DNA from: JAKFDK01 sp036676195
Lineage (GTDB): Bacteria > Bacillota > Sulfobacillia > Symbiobacteriales > ZC4RG38
Assembly: GCA_036676195.1 (NCBI GenBank)
Contig: JAKFDK010000055.1
Span: 1 to 29,717, forward strand
Length of the DNA: 29,717 bases
Direction of reading: 5' to 3'
Shown here: one piece after another, positions 15,567 to 23,553 of the stretch
Layout of the letters: the number at the start of each line of letters is the position of its first letter
How positions within the stretch are numbered: position 1 is the stretch's first letter
Translations under genes and position numbers: made by a program
The notes under the pieces: model-generated
The model's database searches: none
Seen by the model: only the letters and a program-made list of their open reading frames with translations
What the model was told of the DNA's origin: nothing

Positions 15567-16366
15567 AGGAGCACCTCCCCTTTCCCCTGTACAGCGATAT
15601 CGCCGCTGTACATCTGGTAAGCACCTGTGGCCCAGGTATCCCGGACCCTGACGCCCAACCGTGCCAGGAGCCGCACGTGCAGCGCCAGCCAGGGCGGCGT
15701 ATAAGTGCAGGCGTACAGCAGGGTGGGCATCAACTCCGTCCCACCCCAGCAGACGATGGAGCCCCGCTTCATCCAGGCTCCGGCCCGAATCCCCGGGCGC
15801 CCGCCGCAGAGGATCGTGCCGGCATGCATGCCCAGGCCGGCCAGATCCCCCAGGTCGCCCAGAACCGCAATCACACCCCGACCCATCCGGGCGCCGGCCT
15901 CGTTTCCGACATTTCCCTGCGCCAGGATGACCCCTCCGGTCATGCCGGTTGGGCTTCCCGGATAACCCCCACCGAGCTGGTGCCCGGCATTCCCGTCCAC
16001 CTGAATCAGGCCGCCGGCCAGGTGGGCGCCCAGGTAATCACCGGCGCCGCCACGAATCAGCAGTTCGCCGCCGCTCATGCCGCTGCCGGCGTGCATGCCA
16101 CAAGCCCCGCGTACTTCAAGCCGGCCGCCGGTCATGCCGCTGCCAATCCACTTGACGTGTGGTACGTCGCCATTAATGATAATCTCCTGACCGCCGGTGC
16201 CGGTAACCGTGAAGAAGTCGCCCAGCAGGCACTCCTGGTTGCCGTGCCACACCGGCAGGGCCGCGATCTGAGTGGTGGTCAGACCCCGGAAACGGTCTGG
16301 CGAGATGCACTCGGCCTCGACCGGAATGGCGGTGGGCCCGCGCGGCACCAACGTCGCCGCGCTCAT
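15551..16366 (-). CDS. fwdC: Formylmethanofuran dehydrogenase subunit C (beta-helix)
   Basis: 271 aa, normal length. FwdC/FhcC is a right-handed beta-helix, related to the glutamate-synthase C-terminal domain, that holds the complex together. The repeats are visible as about seven MxGGxxxxxGxxGxxxGxxM turns between residues 75 and 205 (GSGMTGGRLEVRGACGMHAG, then GSGMSGGELLIRGGAGDYLG). It occurs both in true Fwd/Fmd dehydrogenases and in the hydrolytic Fhc complex of methylotrophs. ATG 16366 overlaps ftr as ATGA and has GGAGGTGAGCGC before it. Confidence 0.95.
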   Translation of the reverse strand: MSAATLVPRGPTAIPVEAECISPDRFRGLTTTQIAALPVWHGNQECLLGDFFTVTGTGGQEIIINGDVPHVKWIGSGMTGGRLEVRGACGMHAGSGMSGGELLIRGGAGDYLGAHLAGGLIQVDGNAGHQLGGGYPGSPTGMTGGVILAQGNVGNEAGARMGRGVIAVLGDLGDLAGLGMHAGTILCGGRPGIRAGAWMKRGSIVCWGGTELMPTLLYACTYTPPWLALHVRLLARLGVRVRDTWATGAYQMYSGDIAVQGKGEVLLWTGG

Positions 16367-17262
16367 GCGCTCACCTCCTGACCGCCCTGCAGGAGCCGGT
16401 GCAGGTGCAGATGATAAGGCCCGAGCTTGCCGCCATAGTTGCCGGCGGTGATGGCCACCACGCCGGCCCGGCAGGCGGCAGAAATGCCTGTGGCCATGGC
16501 CGTCTCAATGGCCGCCACGCTCAGTCCGTCCAGCACAATTTCGTACACCGCGTTCACGTTGTCAGGCAAAGCCGTCGCCGTATGGCGGCGCAGGGTCGGG
16601 CAGTAGGCGTCGTTGGTTGACGCCACCACTCCCTTGTACCGGGAACCAACCTTGCTCCCGCTGCGTACGATCCCGCCGGGGAAGGGCAAGATGATGCCGG
16701 GCAGGCCCGACATCACTGCCGCCGCCTGCTCTGCCGCCGTCAGGGCGGCATCCTGGGTTTCGCCCAGAATCAGGAAATTTCCGCCGCCAATGCCTTTTGT
16801 CACATGAAAGCGGTCAGAGACCAGAAACTCGCCATCCATCACCGGCACGCGGCAATACCGCACACCTGCCAACCGCTTGGCGGATTGAAACCCATCGCCA
16901 AAGTACCGCAGCACGCTGCCGACCCGCACCTCTTCCCCGTCGGTCATACCGTCAAAACAGGCAGTGGTGGGGCAGGTCATCACGCACTGGCCCACACGGT
17001 CTACCAGCCGTTTGGCCAGGGACTCCTTCGAAGTGGCAAAGAGTAGCACGCTTACGCCAGGCCGGCCATCCGGGGTATCCGCCAGCGGCCCTTCAATACC
17101 CGCTTCCAGCCCACAGCCGATCACCGAGGTAGCCATGCCGGTCATCTTGCGCGCTGCTTCCATCGCCCAACCCAGGTTCCGGGCAGTAATGACAGCCCGG
17201 GCGGCCCACATGGGGAATGCCTCCGCAAAGGTGTCCGCGATGGGAACACCGTTTACTTGCAT
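16363..17262 (-). CDS. ftr: Formylmethanofuran:H4MPT formyltransferase
   Basis: 299 aa, the standard length for Ftr (FhcD/FfsA). It moves the formyl group between H4MPT and methanofuran. Characteristic segments: MQVNGVPIADTFAEAFPMWAARAVIT at the start, IGCGLEAGIEGPL, PTTACFDGMTDGEE, FLVSDRFHVTKGIGGGNFLILGE and GNYGGKLGPYHLHL at the end. ATG 17262 has a GAGGTGGTCCC site and overlaps the end of fwdA by 10 bases. It sits between fwdA and fwdC; an A-D-C order of this kind is known from the fhc operons of methylotrophs, although the neighbouring B and D subunits here are dehydrogenase-like. Confidence 0.96.
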   Translation of the reverse strand: MQVNGVPIADTFAEAFPMWAARAVITARNLGWAMEAARKMTGMATSVIGCGLEAGIEGPLADTPDGRPGVSVLLFATSKESLAKRLVDRVGQCVMTCPTTACFDGMTDGEEVRVGSVLRYFGDGFQSAKRLAGVRYCRVPVMDGEFLVSDRFHVTKGIGGGNFLILGETQDAALTAAEQAAAVMSGLPGIILPFPGGIVRSGSKVGSRYKGVVASTNDAYCPTLRRHTATALPDNVNAVYEIVLDGLSVAAIETAMATGISAACRAGVVAITAGNYGGKLGPYHLHLHRLLQGGQEVSA

Positions 17263-18881
17263 GGGACCACCTCGTTGTCCGGAAGATCGTGCCGATCAAT
17301 GGGATAGTTATCAAACTGAATGGAATAGCGCTGTTCGAAGTGCGCCCGAATCGGGACTTCAATGCCCTGGTCATATTCCGGCGCCACCCAGAGGGTACGT
17401 CCGGAAACAGGTGTGCGCAGCTCACCGTCCTCCACCACGGTGGAGCCGCCCTTGATCACGTAGCGCGGGTGAGCGAACATCGCCTCAGGGTCTGCATTCT
17501 GGTTATATATGGTAATATCAGCATCAGCCCCCAGGCCAAGGTGACCCTTGTTGACCAGGCCAAGGATCCGGGCCGGGGCGGCCCGGGTAATGATGGCAAT
17601 CTCCGCCAGAGAATACTCGCGGTCGAGCTCCGGCAGGCGCGTGCGGCCAAGAGCGACCTGGTTGACTCTGGCCATCGCCTCACGGCGGGCCTCCCGGTTC
17701 ATCAGGAGCTTGATAATGCTGGGATAACTCATGAAGGATCCGCCGTTGGGGTGATCGGTGGTCAGCGCGATTCGCCAGGGGTCCGCCGTCAGCAGGAACC
17801 ACTCCAGGCCAATTGCCCACTGCAACGTGTTCACCAGCGAGGAATTCTTGTACGTATAGGGCACGACGCCGCAGCCGGTCTCTGCCTCGATGTCCATGTT
17901 CGCCCAGCGTTCGCCGGTCAGTCTGGACAGGAAGTACTGCCACGGAGCATCCGCCGTCATGGTGACCACCTGGTCGAACATGACCTGGCCCACGTCCACC
18001 GTCAGATTCGAGTGGGAGTTCACGTACTCCACCAGTGCTGCCACCTGTGAGGACATGGTGGGAAAATCGCTGCCCCCGTAACTGTGAAACTGAATATGGG
18101 TCATATGCGCCCGGTGGCCGTCCAGAATCCGCATCGTCTCCAGCGTGGTCTCCCAGTTGCCGGGCATCCCGAGGTTGTTGCAGTGGATATGCACGGGGTG
18201 GGGCAGTTGCAGATCGCTGCTGACCTGAGCCAGGGTGACCAGAACGTCCCTGGGCTTCACCCGGTATGGGCCGATGTTGTCGCTTAGAAATTTTGTGTTA
18301 CCGCCGAACTTCCACGCCTCGGTACCGCCAGGGTTCACGACCTTGATCCCATACCCCTTGGCAGCCGTTAACAGCCAGGCGGCGTAGTATCGGGCCGCTT
18401 CACAGTCGCCCTTCTCCAGTTGATCCAGAATAAAGGTGTTGTTACCCATGACCAGGAGCATGGCCTTATCGATCACCGGGGTATCGTCGAACTCCTCGTG
18501 GGCATGCCGGGCACCCAGGGCGGCAACGGCGGCATCCACCACCGTGGTATAGCCCATGCCCGTATACATGTAGCCGGTGGCAAAGGTATTTGGGACCATA
18601 CTTTTTAATCCAGACCGAATCAGGTGGCTACAGCGAATGGGCGCCGCGTGCCGGTGGTAGTGCGGCACCAGTTTCCGGGCCAGATTCACCTTGGGGCCGG
18701 CAATGTGGGCATGCATGTCCACGCCACCGGCCATTACGATCATCCCGCGCGCATCGATGGTTCGGGTGGCCACACCGGCCGAAGGTGCCACGATCTTGCC
18801 GTTTTCAATGCAAAGATCCTTGCTCTCGCCGTTACAGCCATTCACGGGGTCATAGACATAGCCGCCGAGGATCTTAAGCAT
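17253..18881 (-). CDS. fwdA: Formylmethanofuran dehydrogenase subunit A (amidohydrolase)
   Basis: 542 aa. FwdA is a binuclear-metal amidohydrolase that interconverts formylmethanofuran with formate plus methanofuran. The metal centre can be read: His57 and His59 in GGVDMHAHI, Lys180 (carboxylated Lys) in GIKVVNPGG, His231/His233 in VHIHCNN, and Asp376 in TTDHPNGG; these fall at almost the same numbers as in the Methanothermobacter enzyme (57, 59, 178, 231, 385). ATG 18881 has GAGGAG 7 bases upstream and overlaps fwdB by 8 bases. It could serve an Fwd-type dehydrogenase or an Fhc-type hydrolase; the partner subunits decide in favour of Fwd. Confidence 0.96.
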   Translation of the reverse strand: MLKILGGYVYDPVNGCNGESKDLCIENGKIVAPSAGVATRTIDARGMIVMAGGVDMHAHIAGPKVNLARKLVPHYHRHAAPIRCSHLIRSGLKSMVPNTFATGYMYTGMGYTTVVDAAVAALGARHAHEEFDDTPVIDKAMLLVMGNNTFILDQLEKGDCEAARYYAAWLLTAAKGYGIKVVNPGGTEAWKFGGNTKFLSDNIGPYRVKPRDVLVTLAQVSSDLQLPHPVHIHCNNLGMPGNWETTLETMRILDGHRAHMTHIQFHSYGGSDFPTMSSQVAALVEYVNSHSNLTVDVGQVMFDQVVTMTADAPWQYFLSRLTGERWANMDIEAETGCGVVPYTYKNSSLVNTLQWAIGLEWFLLTADPWRIALTTDHPNGGSFMSYPSIIKLLMNREARREAMARVNQVALGRTRLPELDREYSLAEIAIITRAAPARILGLVNKGHLGLGADADITIYNQNADPEAMFAHPRYVIKGGSTVVEDGELRTPVSGRTLWVAPEYDQGIEVPIRAHFEQRYSIQFDNYPIDRHDLPDNEVVPCK

Positions 18882-20175
18882 ATTTCAGCTCCTCTACCCG
18901 CGTGCAAAGCCGGCTGAGCACTTCTTGGTCCGAAGGGAAAGGTGACGGCAGTGCCGGGCGGAGCTTCAGCGGTACCTCGTCCATCCGGTAGATGATGCCC
19001 GGGCTGCTAATCCCGTATGGGGCAGTCTCAAAGTAAACACGGGCGATCTGCGCGGTCGCGTTGCGCTTCGGATCTACTACAATGGTAGGAATCCGGCCCA
19101 GATGCTCCCGGGCCGCCTGTGGAAAGGTCGCCATTGGGTCAGAAGCCAGGACCAGGGCGACATCCACCTCGCGGCGCACCAGCAGGTCTACGGCCGTAAA
19201 CTCGCCGGGACCATAGCGGGGATAACCCCGGCTGAAATTGACAGCAAACGGGTAGCCAGTCTGCCAGGTGAGCACGACATCGGCACCGGTGACATTGCCA
19301 TGGCCCCGCATCGGTATGCCAGTAAACCGGGTAAACCGGTTGAATTCGGCGACCAGAGCAAGCAGCGCCGCCACGTTCTGATGCTTGCCCCGGGTCATGG
19401 TCAGGCCCAGGCCGAAGAAAATCACACCGTATTTGGCCCGCTTCATCCGGTCGATCAGATCCTGCATCACAGCCAGGCTGACCCCGGTTTCCTCGGCCAG
19501 GGTCTTGTCCACCGGCCGGTCGTCCGCCAGCGCCCGCAACACCTGCGCCAGTTCAAAGTCCTTGCCGGGCTTGATGGGAATGAACAGATCGGCCACCTTG
19601 GCGCTGGCCGTCTTGCGCACGTCCACCAGGATCACCGTGCGGTCCCTGCGCCCGTTCGGGACGTACTCACCCTTCGGTGTCACGGCATAACGGGTAAAGT
19701 GGCGGGGGTGCGCTTCGGCCGGATTACAGCCCCAATAGATCACCAGATCGGCCCGGTTCTTGACCTCACCGAGGGTACAGCCCACCTTCCCGACGGCCTG
19801 CAGAGCCAGGTCTGTCGGACCGTGGCAGACTGAACTGGTGGTATCAAGGTTCGCCCCGGTCAGTTCCGCCAGCCGCACGGCCAGCCGCTGGGCTTCCGAG
19901 GTCGTATTGCTCAGACCATAAATCAGCGGGTAGCGGGCGCCGGCCAGCAGTTGAGCTGCCTCCGTGATGGCATCTTCCAGCGGCACAGCCGTGCGGCCCA
20001 CTTCGGCAGCCGGGCTGTCCTTGTCGGCCGAATGGTTCAGGAACCATGCCTCTCCGAGGGCACAGGCCCGCTTCGCCTTGATAATGTGGTCCCCCTCGAC
20101 CACCAGATCAATATCGTCACATGTGCAGCCACAGAAGGTGCAGACGGCGTTTTTTACCTCCCGCCGGTCAGCCAT
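18874..20175 (-). CDS. fwdB: Formylmethanofuran dehydrogenase subunit B (Mo/W- and Fe-S-binding catalytic subunit)
   Basis: 433 aa, the length of the methanogen subunit. FwdB reduces CO2 to formate (or the reverse) at a molybdenum or tungsten pterin centre. The [4Fe-4S] ligands are kept: Cys12, Cys15, Cys19 in CTFCGCTC and Cys38 in ACALG. The active-site pair Cys117-His118 lies in SSVCHGP and an Arg290 in PMRGHGNVTG, matching Cys118, His119 and Arg288 described for the Methanothermobacter enzyme. FhcB of aerobic methylotrophs lacks these metal ligands. This is therefore a dehydrogenase-type subunit. ATG 20175 has a GGAGGAAGG site and overlaps fwdD by 8 bases. Electron-carrier subunits (FwdF/FwdG) are not in the window. 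Confidence 0.95.
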   Translation of the reverse strand: MADRREVKNAVCTFCGCTCDDIDLVVEGDHIIKAKRACALGEAWFLNHSADKDSPAAEVGRTAVPLEDAITEAAQLLAGARYPLIYGLSNTTSEAQRLAVRLAELTGANLDTTSSVCHGPTDLALQAVGKVGCTLGEVKNRADLVIYWGCNPAEAHPRHFTRYAVTPKGEYVPNGRRDRTVILVDVRKTASAKVADLFIPIKPGKDFELAQVLRALADDRPVDKTLAEETGVSLAVMQDLIDRMKRAKYGVIFFGLGLTMTRGKHQNVAALLALVAEFNRFTRFTGIPMRGHGNVTGADVVLTWQTGYPFAVNFSRGYPRYGPGEFTAVDLLVRREVDVALVLASDPMATFPQAAREHLGRIPTIVVDPKRNATAQIARVYFETAPYGISSPGIIYRMDEVPLKLRPALPSPFPSDQEVLSRLCTRVEELKYA

Positions 20176-20530
20176 CTGAACCTTCCTCCTTTACCGGGCT
20201 CAGCCAGACCCGCAAGTTCTTCGCCTCGGGCATCCCGGTACCTTGGGTCTCGCCCCCCAGGAGATACCCCGCCGCAGTGCCATAGGGTAGAAAGGCCATT
20301 CCCGGTTGCAGTTCGTCCGGCTTCCGGATGCGGCAGGTCACCGTAATCTGCCCCGAGACACTGGCCAGTGTGGCCCGACCGCCGTCAGCCATGCCGGCGG
20401 CTGCCGCATCAGCCGGGTGCAGATCCAGGGTGGCCGTTTCCTCCCGGTAGGCTGCAGTCAGCTTACCCTGGTTCGAGCTGGTCCCTTGTTTCAGAGACCG
20501 TCCGGAAATGAGCAACAGCTCATGGGGCAA
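20168..20530 (-). CDS. fwdD: Formylmethanofuran dehydrogenase subunit D (molybdopterin-dinucleotide-binding)
   Basis: 120 aa. FwdD is the beta-barrel domain that, with FwdB, binds the two pyranopterin guanine dinucleotides of the Mo/W cofactor. Family features: LLISGRSLKQG..SNQGK near the start, a Leu-x-Pro-x-Asp (LHPADAAAAGM), Gly-rich turn and GMAFLPYGTAAGYLL..TQGTGMPEAKN near the end. TTG 20530 is preferred: GAGGAG lies 8 bases upstream and the product starts MPHELLLISGR as in relatives; GTG 20539 sits inside the ribosome site. It overlaps the upstream ATP-grasp gene by 11 bases. Fhc complexes of aerobic methylotrophs have no such subunit, which makes it the key marker of a redox-active complex here. 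Confidence 0.92.
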   Translation of the reverse strand: MPHELLLISGRSLKQGTSSNQGKLTAAYREETATLDLHPADAAAAGMADGGRATLASVSGQITVTCRIRKPDELQPGMAFLPYGTAAGYLLGGETQGTGMPEAKNLRVWLSPVKEEGSDG

Positions 20531-21626
20531 TCCAATCACTCCTCACGGCGATGGCTCGGGCGACCAGCTCGTCCAGGCAGGCCTCCCGCCCGGGTCCTGC
20601 CGCCAGCACCGTACAGACCGGCTGCCCCACCTGCACCGGGCTGCCCGGCCAGGGCACATCCCGCAGTCCGGCAGCGGCCCAGTCGCCGTCAAACTGCCAG
20701 ACGCCGGACCCGGTCCCATAGACAACCGCCTTGCCATAGTACCCGCTCCACACTGGCAGGGGCGGCGGGCAGCGCCCGGCGCAACCCTCCACATGCAGGT
20801 CAAACAGGCTGGTCCCGCTGGCCCACTCCACCAACTCCATGGCCGCGGTATACCGGGGATTAACCTCCACCGGCAACGGCTCAGTCCCGGCCAGCACAAA
20901 GTCGACTCCACCCAGGCCGATCAACCCGTAGCGGGCGGTCAGGAACTGGCACAGCGCCTCCAGCCGATTTCGCAGCGCCGCCGGGGGTGAGGGCAACAGG
21001 ATGTTGCCCGCGTACTGAAATGCCCGCCCGCCGAATTCAGGCCGGGCCGTCAGTTGTTCCGTCACGCCTAACAGCCGGCTCTCCTTGCCGTTGCCAACAA
21101 ACAACGCCGAACCGGGCGTGCCTTGTACCCACTCCTGTACCAGCCGGTTCCGGGGTGGGACGGTACCGGCCACGGCCACCCTGATTCCCGCCCCGCCCGC
21201 CCCGGCTGCGGGTTTTTGCAACCACGCTCCGGCCGTCGGCACCGCCTGGCCAGGCGCTAAGGTAACGGGGACCGAAAAACCGGCTGCTGCCAGTTCCCGG
21301 CTCACCTGCCTCCAGTCCCGCACCGCCCTCAGCACCGCCGGAGCATTGCCCCACAGCGGCACCTGTTGCGCCAGGGCCGCCACCACGGCCGGGTGGTTCT
21401 CCAGGGCACCGGTGTATACCACCGCATCAAAGCGCAGTCCCCGGGCAAGTTCCGCCAGTGCGCGGGGACTGTACGGGCGCTCCGTCGTTCCCAGGGCCCT
21501 GGCATCCGGGCAAACTGCCAGCAGATCGCGATCACCAAAGGCGTCTGCGGCCAGCGGGGCAACCCCTGCCCGGACTGCAGACTGCGCCGGGGCCCGTACG
21601 GTAAAACCCACGAGCAACGGCCTCAT
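20520..21626 (-). CDS. ATP-grasp carboligase of C1 clusters (COG2232-like)
   Basis: 368 aa from ATG 21626, which has GGGGGT 7 bases upstream (an in-frame TTG at 21632 is closer to it). The ATP-grasp fold shows as WLQKPAAGAGGAGIRV (phosphate-binding loop), LVQEWVQGTPGSALFVGNG, and PVEVNPRYTAAMEL with the Mg-binding Glu-x-Asn. It resembles ATP-grasp proteins found in H4MPT/methylofuran gene clusters. It could ligate glutamate or tyrosine in methanofuran synthesis (the job of MfnD in methanogens), which would fill a gap, or modify H4MPT; sequence does not decide. Its position directly upstream of fwdD and its overlap with it favour a methanofuran-related role. Confidence 0.8.
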   Translation of the reverse strand: MRPLLVGFTVRAPAQSAVRAGVAPLAADAFGDRDLLAVCPDARALGTTERPYSPRALAELARGLRFDAVVYTGALENHPAVVAALAQQVPLWGNAPAVLRAVRDWRQVSRELAAAGFSVPVTLAPGQAVPTAGAWLQKPAAGAGGAGIRVAVAGTVPPRNRLVQEWVQGTPGSALFVGNGKESRLLGVTEQLTARPEFGGRAFQYAGNILLPSPPAALRNRLEALCQFLTARYGLIGLGGVDFVLAGTEPLPVEVNPRYTAAMELVEWASGTSLFDLHVEGCAGRCPPPLPVWSGYYGKAVVYGTGSGVWQFDGDWAAAGLRDVPWPGSPVQVGQPVCTVLAAGPGREACLDELVARAIAVRSDWIAP

Positions 21627-21662
21627 TCCCAAAACCCCCAGAACGGCTTACGGTTCAAGAAC

Positions 21663-22520
21663 TCAGGCCATGTTACAGGTGAAGGTGTAAATCTCTTCCA
21701 CGTCCAGAATCTGGTCGTTGGCAGTGAACAGCGCCGCCACGGCGGCCCGGTGGACCTTCATTTTCAGCCCGCCAATCCCGAGGGCACCGAAACAGCGCTT
21801 GCCCCACCGCTCCACACCGTTATCAGCAGCCTCCAGCCCCTCCACTCCCAGTGGCGGCACGGCGTTAACGTCCGCCAGCACCGCCAGGGTTGGGTGCCCG
21901 GCCCAAATCGTGCGCGGCAGCAGGGTAATTCCGGGTGCTCCCGCCGTGATGGCGGCCACTGCACCCTCCAGCACAGTTGCCGTACCGTGCTGGTCTTTTA
22001 CCTCAGCGCCGGTGATGGTCACACCAAACCGTTGCTTCAAAAAGGCCACCGCTGCGTGCGCCCGCTCGGCCGACCGCGAAGTAATGACCACCTCGGCCCC
22101 CTCCCGGGCGAGCAGAGCGGCCGCCCGGAGGCCGACCGCCCCGGCGGCCAGCACCACAACCCGGCGCCCCCTGACATCGGCGGCGCCAGTTACCTTGGCG
22201 ACCAGCGCCGCTGCCGTCGTATTGGCCCCGTTGCTATCCATCATGGCCGAGACCCGAAACCGGCCGAAAAAGGTCTGCCGGCAGGCGGCCAGGATTTCTT
22301 CCCCCATACGAACGTCGCGCCCACCCACAAAGATGGCCGTATGGTGCAGGTCATCCAGGCCGCGGGTAAAGATCGCGCCGTGCACCAGGTTCGGCACGTC
22401 GGCAGGCGTTACCCCGTTATAGCTGAGAACGTGGTCCACACCGGCGTCACAGGCGGCAATGGCGTCAAAGGAGCTGGCATGCTGATCGCTGTCCAGTTGC
22501 AGCAAGATCCGCCTGACCAT
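21663..22520 (-). CDS. mtdB: NAD(P)-dependent methylene-tetrahydromethanopterin dehydrogenase
   Basis: 285 aa, the length of MtdA/MtdB. It oxidises methylene-H4MPT to methenyl-H4MPT with NAD(P)+. The N-terminal part (ILLQLDSDQHASSFDAIAACDAGVDHVLSYNGV) and MDSNGANTTAAALVAKV are typical; the nucleotide loop is VVVLAAGAVGLRAAALLAREGAEVVITSRS, whose Arg suggests NADP. ATG 22520 has GGAGGACCACC before it. MtdA (which also uses folate) and MtdB cannot be separated safely by eye; the surrounding mch, ftr and beta-RFAP synthase genes point to H4MPT. It is not the F420-dependent Mtd of archaea, so reducing power leaves as NAD(P)H. Confidence 0.93.
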   Translation of the reverse strand: MVRRILLQLDSDQHASSFDAIAACDAGVDHVLSYNGVTPADVPNLVHGAIFTRGLDDLHHTAIFVGGRDVRMGEEILAACRQTFFGRFRVSAMMDSNGANTTAAALVAKVTGAADVRGRRVVVLAAGAVGLRAAALLAREGAEVVITSRSAERAHAAVAFLKQRFGVTITGAEVKDQHGTATVLEGAVAAITAGAPGITLLPRTIWAGHPTLAVLADVNAVPPLGVEGLEAADNGVERWGKRCFGALGIGGLKMKVHRAAVAALFTANDQILDVEEIYTFTCNMA

Positions 22521-22560
22521 GGTGGTCCTCCAAATGCTGAATTTACGGTATGAAATGCGT

Positions 22561-23553
22561 TCAGGTCACCAGGCAGCGCGCCGCATGGGCTGCCGCCTTG
22601 TACATGACCGCGACCCTTTCCGGCGACACTTCACCGTCCAGGCAACCGCTGCAGGTACCGAAAATAAACCCGCCGCCCTGCCACCCGATGGCGATGGTGT
22701 TGTGCACCGTACGAATCAGTTCGTCAGTACTGCCCAGGGTGAGCGGAAATCCCAGGTCCAGGTTCCCCCAAAGGCAGAGCCGATGACCCCAATCAGCCTT
22801 CACTGCAGCCAGGTCCATGCCGGCACTGGGTTTCAGCGAGTGCAAACCGTTAATCCCCGTTGCCACCAGATCCGGCAAAATGGCGTTGATATTCCCGTCG
22901 GCGTGATAAAAAACAGGCACACCGAGCCGGCGCAAGGCCGCCACCAGACGCGCCAGGTGGGGCAGGAACAGCTCACGCCACCGGGCGGGCGCCAGCAGCA
23001 ATCCCCCGTCGAAGGCGACATCGTCACCAATCAGGATGCCTTCTGCCCCGGCCTCGACACAGGATGCGGCATATTCCAGGCTATAGGTCACCATCTCGGC
23101 GGCCATGGCCGCCACGACTTCCGGCTCGGTCACAGTCATCACCAGGAAGTCTTCGCAGCCAACCATGTAAGACAACTCGCCAAAAACGCCGGGCACAATC
23201 CCCCAAACAAACTGGTCGCTCTCCCGGGCCCAGAACCGAACGTCGCCCCAGTCGAGATGCCCGGGCGCCGGCAAGCTAAACCGCTTTTGTGCACCGCTGC
23301 CGCCCACGCCCATCCCCCGGGCCCGGGCCACTCCCAACAGGGGTGACCCGTCGGGCAAGCACGGGTAGCCACCCACCACGTCGCAACCAAGCTGGTCCAG
23401 GCAACGTTTCCGGTCAGACAGCGTAACCGCTGCCCCAGGCGGCAGGCCCAGCAGGGCCGCAACCAGGTCGTCGGTATGGTGAAAATCACCGATCGGCACA
23501 CGATCGACCGCCTGGCCGCTGATGAGAGCCTGTACCCGATCCCGCCCGGTCAC
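22561..23553 (-). CDS. Uroporphyrinogen-decarboxylase (URO-D) family methyltransferase
   Basis: 330 aa. The URO-D barrel family includes MtaA/MtbA and the methoxyaromatic or methylthiol methyltransferases that move methyl groups to or from corrinoid proteins. Start and end match the family (RVQALISGQAVDRVPIGDF; GNLDLGFPLTLGSTDELIRT; GGGFIFGTCSGC). The HxC zinc motif of MtaA/MtbA reads HAD at 217-219, so one Cys ligand is missing, while Cys301 and Cys304 follow. GTG 23553 overlaps the activator gene's stop as GTGA. A true haem-pathway HemE is unlikely next to corrinoid-activation genes. The methyl donor is unknown. Confidence 0.85.
   Translation of the reverse strand: MTGRDRVQALISGQAVDRVPIGDFHHTDDLVAALLGLPPGAAVTLSDRKRCLDQLGCDVVGGYPCLPDGSPLLGVARARGMGVGGSGAQKRFSLPAPGHLDWGDVRFWARESDQFVWGIVPGVFGELSYMVGCEDFLVMTVTEPEVVAAMAAEMVTYSLEYAASCVEAGAEGILIGDDVAFDGGLLLAPARWRELFLPHLARLVAALRRLGVPVFYHADGNINAILPDLVATGINGLHSLKPSAGMDLAAVKADWGHRLCLWGNLDLGFPLTLGSTDELIRTVHNTIAIGWQGGGFIFGTCSGCLDGEVSPERVAVMYKAAAHAARCLVT

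Noticed and set aside
15551..20530. Annotation of the complex as methylotroph-type Fhc (formyltransferase/hydrolase)
   Set aside because: FwdB retains the Fe-S and active-site Cys residues and FwdD is present, both unlike Fhc, although ftr lies between fwdA and fwdC as fhcD does in fhc operons.
21366..22553. Plus-strand open frame of 395 codons opposite mtdB
   Set aside because: Antisense shadow of mtdB and the ATP-grasp gene with low-complexity composition.
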